From an uncultured Odoribacter sp. (GTDB lineage Bacteria; Bacteroidota; Bacteroidia; Bacteroidales; Marinifilaceae), in NCBI GenBank assembly GCA_944321165.1, contig CALUKE010000013.1, forward strand, positions 1 to 63,787: a DNA stretch of 63,787 bases. The letters run 5' to 3'. The notes below the pieces were generated by a model. The model ran no database searches and was not told the DNA's origin. It saw only the letters and a list, made by a program, of their open reading frames with translations. Numbering within the stretch: position 1 is the stretch's first letter; every line of letters begins with the position of its first letter. This document shows positions 46,182 to 54,669 of the stretch, piece after piece. Position numbers and translations under genes: made by a program.

Positions 46182-47870
46182 TCAGAAAGCCAGAACAGGA
46201 CGTACCATATTGTAATTCGCACCCCGTTCTCCAGTATAAAGATACTCGCGCAAGGAAGACTCACTGCCGTTCATCTCTTCTGATGAGGTGACAATTTTAT
46301 AGTTCCTCCAAGGAGTTTCCATCCATCTATCAATATCATCATCAATATACCTTTCAACCGCACGTATTTTGTCTTCGTCTTTCAAACCTTCATTCGTGGT
46401 CGCGTTCTTGACTTTCTCGAATTGTCCATCCATAAATTTCCAGACATCGTCACGACCCAAATGATAGCCAGCAGCGGCGTAAGCTATTTGCCCATAAGAT
46501 GGCAGGAACCATCCGCTGCTATTCTGAGGAGCAGCGAGCGAAAGTTGCCAGTCGTCAAAGTCTTCATCTTTTTTTACCAAAAGGTGCTCATGATAACCAA
46601 CTAAACCGTCATCCCAATTTATCCATCCAATGCTCTCTTTACCATAGTTGATGGCAACTTCCAGGGGTGGGCAAAGACAACAACCCATGCCTTTCAGATA
46701 TTCCAGCATAGCCATGCAGTTGTAATAGCCGTTGAAATCTTCCTCGCTATTACTGGTACCCATATACATTGCATTATGCATTTTTCGCGTTTCATAGTCG
46801 GCGGCCAATATCAGGCTTCCAAAACCATATGGATCCTGGTAGCTTGTGGCGTTGCACCCTCTGTAATATATTGAGTAGTATACCCAATAACCCCATACAT
46901 CATAAGTTCTATCTTTACAGAAATACCATCGGGTCGGTGCAGGCGTCAGCGATACGGCATAGCCGTGGACGGTGCTGCCCAGCACGGGGCCGCCTGCAGT
47001 GAGCGGTCGGGTATAGTCGGACCGGTCGGTCTCATGCCTTCCGGCGTAGAAGACGATGCCGATGCAGGCATCCGCCAGTGCCGCGCTCAGCTCGCTGTCG
47101 CCACGCAGCAGGGAACCGTCGTTGAGGTAGAAGTCGCCCAAGCGTGCATGGTCGAGCGGCTTGTTGCCCAGCATGCCGGGCAGCGGCTCGTCGGTGATGG
47201 TGAAGGTGTACACCTCGCTCCAGTCGGACGATGCCACCGCTGTCACCGCCTTGACGCTTGCGCTGCGTCCGGTCGGAGCATCGCCTTCAGCCAGTGCCTT
47301 GACGCTCACGCTGTGCTCGCCCGGAGCGTAGTCGAAGAGGCTGAAGCTGATTCCGGGTTCGGAAACGGGCACTTCCTTCCCGTCGTCTATCTTGTAGAGA
47401 TAGGAAGCGGCATTCGCGACGGGCGCCCACGAGACGGTCACGGTGCAGCTCTCCTTATTCACATCGGCATTCAGCGCATCGGGCGCCTGCAGCTTCGTGC
47501 TTTCCACGGAGAAGTCTGCCTTGCCCCACTCCGAAGGGCTGAACAAATCGGGCTGGGCGTTGCTGACCGCCTGCACCGTGATGGAGTGGCTGCCTCCCTC
47601 GAATTTACTGTACGGCTGGAGTTCGAGGCGCGTCTCCCCGGTTTTGTACAGGGTTTCGTCGCCGGAAATCTTGTAATGGTAGTTGTCCGCATGCTCCACC
47701 GCCTGCCACGAGGCGGTGATGGTCTTTGCATTCCTGTCCACATCCACTGTGACGACCGGAGTGGCGAGTTGCGTCTGGCCGATGGTGGGCTGGTCATCCT
47801 TGTCGCAGGCCGTCATCAGCAGGATGGCCGCGAACATCTGCATTGCTGCATAGTATAGTTTCATTTTCAT
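46182..47870 (-). CDS. Lipoprotein with Ig/FN3-like repeats and a DUF1566-type C-terminus
   Basis: A 562-residue lipoprotein (signal ends LLMTACDKDD). Two fibronectin-III-like or Ig-like repeats of about 90 residues follow. They share the pattern TASWQAVEHADNYHYKISGDE...GSHSITVQAVSNAQPD and TVSWAPVANAASYLYKIDDGK...GEHSVSVKALAEGD. The C-terminal about 330 residues are DUF1566/FISUMP-like (GNKPLDHARLGDFYLNDGS, SSGWFLPSYGQIAYAAAGY, NMVRPVLAF). The repeats probably present the C-terminal domain away from the cell. Second gene of the cluster controlled from the 48.5 kb promoter region. Confidence 0.75.
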   Translation of the reverse strand: MKMKLYYAAMQMFAAILLMTACDKDDQPTIGQTQLATPVVTVDVDRNAKTITASWQAVEHADNYHYKISGDETLYKTGETRLELQPYSKFEGGSHSITVQAVSNAQPDLFSPSEWGKADFSVESTKLQAPDALNADVNKESCTVTVSWAPVANAASYLYKIDDGKEVPVSEPGISFSLFDYAPGEHSVSVKALAEGDAPTGRSASVKAVTAVASSDWSEVYTFTITDEPLPGMLGNKPLDHARLGDFYLNDGSLLRGDSELSAALADACIGIVFYAGRHETDRSDYTRPLTAGGPVLGSTVHGYAVSLTPAPTRWYFCKDRTYDVWGYWVYYSIYYRGCNATSYQDPYGFGSLILAADYETRKMHNAMYMGTSNSEEDFNGYYNCMAMLEYLKGMGCCLCPPLEVAINYGKESIGWINWDDGLVGYHEHLLVKKDEDFDDWQLSLAAPQNSSGWFLPSYGQIAYAAAGYHLGRDDVWKFMDGQFEKVKNATTNEGLKDEDKIRAVERYIDDDIDRWMETPWRNYKIVTSSEEMNGSESSLREYLYTGERGANYNMVRPVLAF

Positions 47871-47908
47871 AAGCTTATAAATCCTTTAAGTTATATCAAT
47901 TCTCAGTC

Positions 47909-48505
47909 TTACTGTCCTCCAACCATCGTATGAGTGACGATTCCCTTCCACACGAAGGCCACTTTATTTCCGTCGGTGAAGGTCATCGTTCCGGTGATTT
48001 CATATTCCAGACCCAAGTGGCCACGCTTTACTTCGACGGTACATGCCGTTACATCGTAATCGTTATAGAGATCTGTCCGTTTATTATTCTCATAAGCCCG
48101 GAGTTGGGCATAGGTAATATTCAAGTGTCCGGCATCCTCGCTGACGTCCCAAGTGTAAGTGCTGGGGACAATCCTGTCATACGTTTGCCAATCATCATCT
48201 CTTTCCAGTTTACGCACCTCTTCGCTCAAATTGCAAAGATTCAGGCGGATGACCCGGCCGGTTCCCATTTCCCCAGATCCGGTGATGTACTCATTGGAGG
48301 GATTGATCCCTTGCTCGAAGAGGTACATCTCGTGTATATAGTACTCGCTACCCGAGTTCGTCGCGTTCCAAGAGTGTGCACAGGCAGCAATGATTTCCAC
48401 AGAACCCTAAGACGTAGGCCCGTTGTCATCGTCCTTGCTGCAAAAAACCATTGTCATCGTCAATGCTGTCAGCATCACGAGGCATAAGTAGAATTTTGTT
48501 TTCAT
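47909..48505 (-). pseudogene. Lipoprotein copy A2, interrupted by in-frame TAG
   Basis: From the ATG at 48505 the frame reads a lipoprotein signal (MKTKFYLCLVMLTALTMTMVFC then SKDDDNGPTS). It meets a TAG at codon 33 (plus CTA at 48407-48409) and continues in the same frame to 47909 with GSVEIIAACAHSWN and the rest. The whole aligns with the intact paralogue at 42977-43606 (EEGINPDNFYINGSGELG against EQGINPSNEYITGSGEMG; FVWKG near both ends). So a single nonsense codon separates signal and body. Reading from GTG at 48400 would give a 163-residue protein without a signal. It is the first gene of the cluster. Confidence 0.8.
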
Positions 48506-48552
48506 GACATTCCAGTTTTAAGTGAGTGTATAATTATCAGCTTACTGTTTCT

Positions 48553-48560
48553 CAAAGATA
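48553..48560 (-). promoter_or_regulatory. -7 element of the lipoprotein cluster
   Basis: Plus CAAAGATA is TATCTTTG on the minus strand, an exact TAnnTTTG match, 48 bases before the ATG at 48505. The 21-bp-spaced repeats begin just upstream of where its -33 part would lie. Confidence 0.55.
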
Positions 48561-48598
48561 AGCGATAAGTTTTTAGTTCACAATAGTTTGGATACCCA

Positions 48599-48651
48599 TT
48601 TACACGAACATCCCCGCCGTTTACACGAACGGGGGAGCTGCATACACAAAC
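48599..48651. promoter_or_regulatory. Three direct repeats at 21-bp spacing, candidate LytTR operator
   Basis: TTTACACGAAC occurs at 48599-48609 and 48620-48630, and a weaker copy (ATACACAAAC, 8 of 10 matching) at 48642-48651, each exactly 21 bases after the last. Direct repeats two helical turns apart are the known binding pattern of LytTR-domain regulators, and a LytTR regulator is encoded 3 kb away in the divergent operon. They lie midway between two divergent -7 elements. Confidence 0.6.
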
Positions 48652-48707
48652 GCTTGTTTTTTTTTTCAGCAAGCCTATAAGAGATTGGAATTTTCGGTGG
48701 AAAAGAA

Positions 48708-48715
48708 TACATTTG
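48708..48715 (+). promoter_or_regulatory. -7 element of the LytS/LytTR operon
   Basis: TACATTTG, an exact TAnnTTTG match, 31 bases before the kinase ATG at 48747. Confidence 0.55.
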
Positions 48716-48746
48716 TAAGCAAAGCCTTTGCCAATACACAGCCGAC

Positions 48747-51647
48747 ATGAATACGAGACGCTACATCCTGCTTTTTCTGCTCACCGCACTGACTATCCTG
48801 CCGCCGGACAGTGTCGCTACCGCCGCAGAGCCCGTTTCCGTCTCCTCGGAATATGCCCGCCGCCACTACACCACGCAAGACGGCCTGCCGCAAATGCTCA
48901 CCGAATACATCTGGCAGGACGCGAAAGGCTATATCTGGATTGGCACATTAGGAGGCTTCGTACGCTACGACGGATTTGAATTCAAACCTTATCTAAAAGG
49001 AAAGCAGGAAAACATCCTTTCCTTCTGTCCCGGAACGGACGGCAGTCTGTGGGCTCTCGGCTTCAGGCGCAGGCACGTGGTGGACAAGGAGGGGACAATG
49101 CAGACGTTGCCACTGAACGGGTGCGGACTACTGCTAAACAACCTCAACGCCTACTCGCTGCCGCCGGGACTGGTGCTGCTGGAAGACGAACAGGAACGCG
49201 AACGTGAAATCTGCCGCTTAACCGCCGAGGGGGCAGAAACCGTACTGAAATCACCCGTGCTGGACAGCATGGACTTCTGCCGCAGAGTCTATCTGGACAG
49301 CGTATCACAGACATTCTATATTCCCACTGCCCGCCTCGTCTACCGGATAAAAACCGACGGAACCTCCTTGACGCCCATCCGGGCAACCGAATCCTACTCG
49401 CTTCTGAGAAACGGAACGCGGCTCTACCTTTTTGCAGCCGACGGCATCTATGAAATAGACGGCGACAGTACGCGCACCGTAGCCACCTGCCGCTTTCTGG
49501 CACCCGACTACGGCGTGGCCGCCTGCGCCGACAGCAAGGGGAACATCTTCATACACGATGCCCACAACCTGTACCGTTTCTCGAAGGACGGAAGCGTCAA
49601 ACACATCGTGGAGGGCATCAACCTCATCCGCCAGATGTACATCGACCGCGAAGGGAACCTCTGGCTGGCCACCTACCAAGGCGTCTACAATTTCTTCCAG
49701 CTGAATTTCGTAAACCACCACCTGAGCGACCGCAACGACATCCTGCGCGCCATCGACGAAGACGCACAGGGTCGCCTGCTGGCGGGAACCTTGAACGGAC
49801 GCCTGCTGTGCGGACAGAACGCCACAGAACTACGCCCCATCTCCTATCCTCGTGAGGAGAACAACTACTTTCTACCCCGTACGGCCCGCATAGGCAACAC
49901 CACCTACCTGCTGGGCATGGGCGACGTGCTGGCCTGCAAGGAAAATGAACGCCGATGGCTGGGATTGCCGCAACTCAACTACCAGTTTCTGGACAGCCAC
50001 AACGACCGCCTGCTCGTAGCCACCCGCCAGGCACTTTACATCACCGACGCACACGGACGTATTCTTCAAACCCACGAAGGCCTGCGCGGCGTCTTCTGCG
50101 CCTACCCGGACGAGGAAGGCAACCTTTATGTAGGCACCGCCTACGGCGTGGTACGCCTGCGCGACGGAGAACGCCGGGACATCGCCCTGCCGGACAGCAG
50201 CATTGCCTGTACCGCCATGACCGTCAGCCCTTATGGCGAAATCCTCTTTGCCTCGGGCGAAAACCTCTATACCGTGCGCAACGACACCGCCGTACTGGTG
50301 CAAAGCTACAGCAGTCCGATACGCTCAGTCCGCCAGACACGTGACAACTTCCTCATCGTAGCCGTCACCGACGGACTCTACATCACTGACAACCGCCTGC
50401 TGCAAACCATGTTCTTCAACCAATACAACGGCTTCACGGGCATCGAGCCCCTGGCAGCCCACATCGCCGAAACCGACGACGGCACCGTCTGGCTTCCATG
50501 TGTAGACCGGGCTGTCTCTTTCCATCCGCACGAACTGGTCTACCAATACACCACCCCAAAACTGGAATTCCTGTCTGCGCAGGCCTCGACCGACAACGTC
50601 CACTGGCAGCCCACCTCGGCCGACGCCGACGGATGCATCCGTCTGGAACACGGACTGCCCAACCTGCGCTTCTCCTACATCGCCATCTCCCATTCCGCCA
50701 CCGGAAACGTGCGCTACCGTTACCGCCTGAAAGGCTTCCAGGAACAGTGGTCGCAACCGCAGACCGGACGCGAGGTGCAATTCAACAACCTGCACCCCGG
50801 GCGCTACCGGTTGGAGGTATCGGCCTTACTGGGCAATATCTCGTCGGACACCATCGGGGTGGACATTCTTCTACTGCCCGCTTTCTGGCAACACGGATGG
50901 TTCTGGCTGGCAGTCGTACTGGGACTGGGCAGCGGTATCTGGACTCTGGCCTACACCTACTACAAGCGGCGCAACCATCAGAAGATAGAGGATCTTCAAC
51001 GCGAAATCAAGTTGAACAACCTGCTGGTGAAATCCATCCGCCTGAAGTCTATCCCCCACTTCAACGCCAACGTACTGGCAGGCATTGAATACTTCATCCT
51101 AAACTATTCGGTGGAGGAAGCCAACAAATACCTCTCTCTCTACTCGCGCTTCACCAACTCTACCCTGCTGGACATGGATAAGCCCTCTCGTTCCATCGAC
51201 GACGAGATACAATACATCAGTCTCTACCTCTCGCTGGAACAGCTGCGCTACGGCGAAAGCCTCTCCTACCGCATCAGTGTGGCTCCCGACGTGGACACCG
51301 GCACACAGGTGCCAAACATGATACTGCACACCTACTGCGAGAATGCCGTGAAGCACGGACTGCGCAACAAACCGGGAAACGGGCATATAGACATCGAAGT
51401 CACTGCCCGAGCCGGCGGCATCAACATTGCCGTTACCGACGACGGCGTGGGACGCGAAGCCGCCGCCACCTTCTCCACGTCCTCCACCAAACAGGGACTC
51501 AGCATCATGGAACAACAGATCGAACTGTACAACCAACGCAACGGCGAGCACATCGTACAAACCGTGACCGACCTCAAGACCCCGGAGGGTGGAGCCTGCG
51601 GCACACGCTTCGAATTGTTCGTTCCCAGTCACTATAACTATTTCTAA
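48747..51647 (+). CDS. LytS-type sensor histidine kinase with periplasmic propeller domains
   Basis: A 966-residue sensor. It has a signal peptide (about 1-27), two-component-regulator propeller repeats in the periplasm (about 35-600; for example LTEYIWQDAKGYIWIGTLGGFVRYDGFEF and MYIDREGNLWLATYQGVYNF), and a Y_Y_Y domain (about 630-705; YRYRLKGFQEQWSQPQ). One membrane helix near 717-737 leads to a His_kinase (PF06580-type) domain with His771 in SIPHFNANVLAGIEYF. An HATPase domain follows (Asn in HTYCENAVKHGL near 865, DDGVGRE near 897). It pairs with the LytTR regulator 15 bases downstream. Signal unknown; the propeller suggests a polymer or surface ligand. Confidence 0.93.
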   Translation: MNTRRYILLFLLTALTILPPDSVATAAEPVSVSSEYARRHYTTQDGLPQMLTEYIWQDAKGYIWIGTLGGFVRYDGFEFKPYLKGKQENILSFCPGTDGSLWALGFRRRHVVDKEGTMQTLPLNGCGLLLNNLNAYSLPPGLVLLEDEQEREREICRLTAEGAETVLKSPVLDSMDFCRRVYLDSVSQTFYIPTARLVYRIKTDGTSLTPIRATESYSLLRNGTRLYLFAADGIYEIDGDSTRTVATCRFLAPDYGVAACADSKGNIFIHDAHNLYRFSKDGSVKHIVEGINLIRQMYIDREGNLWLATYQGVYNFFQLNFVNHHLSDRNDILRAIDEDAQGRLLAGTLNGRLLCGQNATELRPISYPREENNYFLPRTARIGNTTYLLGMGDVLACKENERRWLGLPQLNYQFLDSHNDRLLVATRQALYITDAHGRILQTHEGLRGVFCAYPDEEGNLYVGTAYGVVRLRDGERRDIALPDSSIACTAMTVSPYGEILFASGENLYTVRNDTAVLVQSYSSPIRSVRQTRDNFLIVAVTDGLYITDNRLLQTMFFNQYNGFTGIEPLAAHIAETDDGTVWLPCVDRAVSFHPHELVYQYTTPKLEFLSAQASTDNVHWQPTSADADGCIRLEHGLPNLRFSYIAISHSATGNVRYRYRLKGFQEQWSQPQTGREVQFNNLHPGRYRLEVSALLGNISSDTIGVDILLLPAFWQHGWFWLAVVLGLGSGIWTLAYTYYKRRNHQKIEDLQREIKLNNLLVKSIRLKSIPHFNANVLAGIEYFILNYSVEEANKYLSLYSRFTNSTLLDMDKPSRSIDDEIQYISLYLSLEQLRYGESLSYRISVAPDVDTGTQVPNMILHTYCENAVKHGLRNKPGNGHIDIEVTARAGGINIAVTDDGVGREAAATFSTSSTKQGLSIMEQQIELYNQRNGEHIVQTVTDLKTPEGGACGTRFELFVPSHYNYF

Positions 51648-51662
51648 CCCAACTCACCGCCA

Positions 51663-52397
51663 ATGAAAAACTACCGCGCCATCATTGTCGAAGACGAACG
51701 GCTGCCACGCCTCTCGCTCCTCCAGAAACTGGAAACCTACCACCCCGACATCGAGGTGGTAGATTGCTGCGAATCCTACGAAACCGCCCTCACCGCCATT
51801 CTGCGCCACAGACCGGATATCCTCTTCCTCGACATCCAACTCCAGGGACACACCACACTGGAGCTGCTGCACGAATTGAAGGAGGCCATACCCCTACCCC
51901 ACATCATCTTCACCACCGCATACAGCAATTCGGAATACCTGCTGCAGGCCATTCGTTTCGCCGCCGCCGACTACCTGCTGAAACCCGTGGACGTGTCGGA
52001 CCTGGCAAAAGCCATCCGCCGCATCGAGGAACGCGATGCGGCAACTTCATCCTCGGTCCCACAGCCCCAAACACAATCCGGTAAGGCTCCGTTCCGCACT
52101 CTTAACGGGACCCTCTATGCAGGCAAGGACGAGGTCGTCTATGTGCGCGCCAACGGCAACTATTCCTGCATCGTACTGACCGAAGGCGAGGAAATCGTGC
52201 TGGAAAGGCTCGGAGTCATCGAAAGCAAACTGGACAAAGAGCATTTTATCCGCGCCGGACGCAACCTCCTGCTTAACCGCGACCTGATATATAAGGTGAA
52301 CCACAAGCACAAGTGCTGCATCCTGCGCACTCCCGCCGGACGGGAATACCGCGTAGAACTGTCAGCCGGAGGAGTGGATGCAGTGGAAAAGCGATGA
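51663..52397 (+). CDS. LytTR family response regulator
   Basis: A 244-residue response regulator. The receiver domain (about 1-125) has the acidic pocket EDE near 10-12, phospho-acceptor Asp57 in DILFLDIQL, and the later Lys in DYLLKPVD. A LytTR DNA-binding domain (about 140-242) shows DEVVYVRANGNYSCIVL and FIRAGRNLLLNRDLIYKVN. It is the partner of the upstream kinase. The likely targets are the divergent lipoprotein cluster and its own operon, through the direct repeats at 48599-48651. Confidence 0.94.
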   Translation: MKNYRAIIVEDERLPRLSLLQKLETYHPDIEVVDCCESYETALTAILRHRPDILFLDIQLQGHTTLELLHELKEAIPLPHIIFTTAYSNSEYLLQAIRFAAADYLLKPVDVSDLAKAIRRIEERDAATSSSVPQPQTQSGKAPFRTLNGTLYAGKDEVVYVRANGNYSCIVLTEGEEIVLERLGVIESKLDKEHFIRAGRNLLLNRDLIYKVNHKHKCCILRTPAGREYRVELSAGGVDAVEKR

Positions 52398-52967
52398 TGA
52401 TCCATCGTCTGCTCCACATCTCTCGTTTGCTTACTTATCTTTGTCCACCCCATCGGGGAAACTTGCTGTGAAGACTGCAAAAAGCAGGTCCTGCCATCCA
52501 TTCCACGCCGGCACACCCCGGCAAGTACATCTTGTGGAAAATATTTTGCAACAGGATGATCGGTCCTCACGGGCTTCTACCGAATCTTTCCACAATGCCA
52601 GTGAATCCGGTCAGGAATAACAAACGCCAGAGGTACTGATATGTAAACTCTCATCAGACAGAAAAAATCTAACCAATAACAGTAAAAAAAAGGTATAATA
52701 ATTAATTTTGCATTCGGATAGAGCCCCCTCTTTCCAAGACATAGAAAAAAGAAGAAACATTATGTTTATCATGTAGGTGAAAACGCAGGAAATTTTCAGA
52801 CTGATACAAAAAATAACACACCGATTATCAGTCACATAACAAGGAATGTTGTTGTATCTGCATCAAAGGGTTCTTACGACCTTCACTTAGAGGTAAAATA
52901 GTCGGTTCATGTTTTTTCATTATAAATTCAATTACTCTAATAGAGCCTATAGAGAAATAATAGAGAT
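52398..52967. other. 570-base gap without a supported gene
   Basis: No convincing reading frame. The first 220 bases are still G+C-rich like the LytTR operon; the rest is AT-rich. It holds two exact TAnnTTTG elements on the plus strand: TATCTTTG at 52436-52443, with no gene within 500 bases, and TAATTTTG at 52703-52710, 258 bases before the next gene. The switch in composition near 52.6 kb may mark an old insertion edge. Confidence 0.5.
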
Positions 52968-53816
52968 ATGAAACTTATCAGTCCGATTGCTTTTATTGCC
53001 AGCCTTTTTATTGCAGCTTGCACCGATAAAAATGATAATAACGAATTAATTACTCCGTTCTGTCTCGATAAGGTTTATTACGAAGTAAGATTGGAGCGGA
53101 GTCCTATCACCCTCCATATAACAAATGGCAGTGGAGATATCAGTTTGGCGATAGAAGATGAAAACATTTTGAATGCCACATATGAGGGAGGGTTATATGC
53201 AGACGATTTAAGAGGCGTTATTTCCTTGCACGGAAAGCAAAAAGGAAGCACCACACTCACCATCACTGACAATATCACCAAGGATGTGGAAACTGTTGAA
53301 GTGAAAGTGACGGACTGTTATTTGGCATACGCTATTGCCACTAGTAATCATCCGGCACTAAAAGCCAATACTATACTCTTTTTTGTAAATAACCCAGAAA
53401 AAGAGTGCTATATTTTCACCAAAGACAATATTCACGGGAAGTTATATGAACAACCTATAGCAAAAGGGTACTATGATTTTTATGCCATTTCTGATTCTAA
53501 AGAACAGTTTCGTGGCATTCCATGCCTGCGTTTGACTTATCATGCTGATGAAAAAGGGAGTACTTCAGATAAAGAAACAACTGCCACATCTTATGATTTT
53601 CAAATGAAACTAGAAGGCGAAGATGCAACATCTGAATATGCATTCGACGGCATTCATTCCTATTTAGATGTAGATTGGGAGAAGCTCCTTGATAATATTC
53701 AGACAAAAAGTCTGGCACCAATAGACATGACTATGACATTAATTATTCCCGATACAGAGTATCAAACGATAGGAGTATTAAGCACAGTGACCATACCAGA
53801 ACACATACTGAACTGA
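52968..53816 (+). CDS. Lipoprotein of unknown function
   Basis: A 282-residue predicted lipoprotein (MKLISPIAFIASLFIAAC, lipid Cys18). An Ig-like/BACON-type beta region covers about 30-115 (RLERSPITLHITNGSGDISLAIEDENIL, KGSTTLTITDNITKDVETVEVKV). The second half is beta-rich without a known pattern. Not recognised beyond that. AT-rich compared with the LytTR operon just upstream. Convergent with the nitroreductase gene. Confidence 0.7.
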   Translation: MKLISPIAFIASLFIAACTDKNDNNELITPFCLDKVYYEVRLERSPITLHITNGSGDISLAIEDENILNATYEGGLYADDLRGVISLHGKQKGSTTLTITDNITKDVETVEVKVTDCYLAYAIATSNHPALKANTILFFVNNPEKECYIFTKDNIHGKLYEQPIAKGYYDFYAISDSKEQFRGIPCLRLTYHADEKGSTSDKETTATSYDFQMKLEGEDATSEYAFDGIHSYLDVDWEKLLDNIQTKSLAPIDMTMTLIIPDTEYQTIGVLSTVTIPEHILN

Positions 53817-53913
53817 CTTACTCCGGACACACTAAATGAAACACTACTCAATTGTCGCGTTCTATCCGAGCAGGCAACAAAAAAAGTAGTGTGCAAATAA
53901 ACAGAAAGGCTTT

Positions 53914-54540
53914 TTACCAGATATTCTCATGTATTCTGCTTTCTATGTTGATTTCTTTCTGTTTCGGCAGAAAGGCGTCCTCTGCCGGATAGCCAATGGT
54001 GAGCAGACAGGTCATTTCATAGCCTTCGGGAGCATGAAGGATTGTTTTTATCTTGTCCGCTTCATCGCTTACGGGAATATGGAATACAGCCGCAAGCCCC
54101 TCATCGGTAGCAGCAAGTAGCATGTTTTCCAATGCGCACCATGCCGAGGCAAAATAGTTAAGCGAACTTTGCTCCGCAGGTTTGAGCAGAGGACAAGTCA
54201 GTTGGCGGAAAAAGGGAATGATAAGCAACCCGCTTTCCATAAGCATTTTCTGCTGTTTGGGCAATGCGTCGGCAAACATCGCCATCTTGTCTTTGTCATC
54301 CGACTCGTCCACTTCGGCAACGAGTTTCCTGAATGCCTCCATGTTCTTGGCAAGAGGGGCAATTACATGGGCAATGTTCTCACGTCCTCGCACTACGACA
54401 AATTCAAGTTGGCGTAAATGGTCGTTGGTCGGCGCCTTGAATGCCGCGCTGATTATTCTGTTCAGAATCTCGTCATTTACTTCACGGTTGGAGAAGTCAC
54501 GATACGTGCGGCGTTTCTCCAATACTTCGTACAATTCCAT
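53914..54540 (-). CDS. Nitroreductase family protein
   Basis: An FMN-dependent oxidoreductase of 208 residues. The N-terminal FMN-binding basic motif is KRRTYRDFSNREV (about 9-21), followed by ISAAFKAPTNDHLRQLEFVVV and the later AAVFHIPV and EMTCLLTIGYPA stretches typical of the family. Substrate unknown. Divergent from an AraC regulator, with promoters of TAnnTTTG type for both, so the regulator probably controls it. Confidence 0.88.
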   Translation of the reverse strand: MELYEVLEKRRTYRDFSNREVNDEILNRIISAAFKAPTNDHLRQLEFVVVRGRENIAHVIAPLAKNMEAFRKLVAEVDESDDKDKMAMFADALPKQQKMLMESGLLIIPFFRQLTCPLLKPAEQSSLNYFASAWCALENMLLAATDEGLAAVFHIPVSDEADKIKTILHAPEGYEMTCLLTIGYPAEDAFLPKQKEINIESRIHENIW

Positions 54541-54578
54541 ATCAATACGCTTTAAGAAGTTATTATTCCTTTCAGTTG

Positions 54579-54642
54579 CAAAGTTACACCATGCTTTTGT
54601 TTGTTATTTGCCTTATCGTATCCTATATTTGTCGTATATTTG
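54579..54642. promoter_or_regulatory. Divergent promoter elements of nitroreductase and AraC genes
   Basis: On the minus strand CAAAGTTA at 54579-54586 reads TAACTTTG (39 bases before the nitroreductase ATG). On the plus strand two TATATTTG elements occur at 54624-54631 and 54635-54642, 11 bases apart, before the AraC ATG at 54670. All three match TAnnTTTG exactly. Confidence 0.5.
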
Positions 54643-54669
54643 TATTTAGCAAATTCAATCCCTGATTTT

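Noticed and set aside
48599..48651. Possible CRISPR-like repeat array
   Set aside because: Only three short, partly degenerate units of 10-11 bases at 21-base spacing with no spacer-like variety; the position between promoters fits an operator.
52378..52620. 80-codon frame after the LytTR gene
   Set aside because: It starts inside the LytTR 3' end in another frame and its translation shows no domain or signal.
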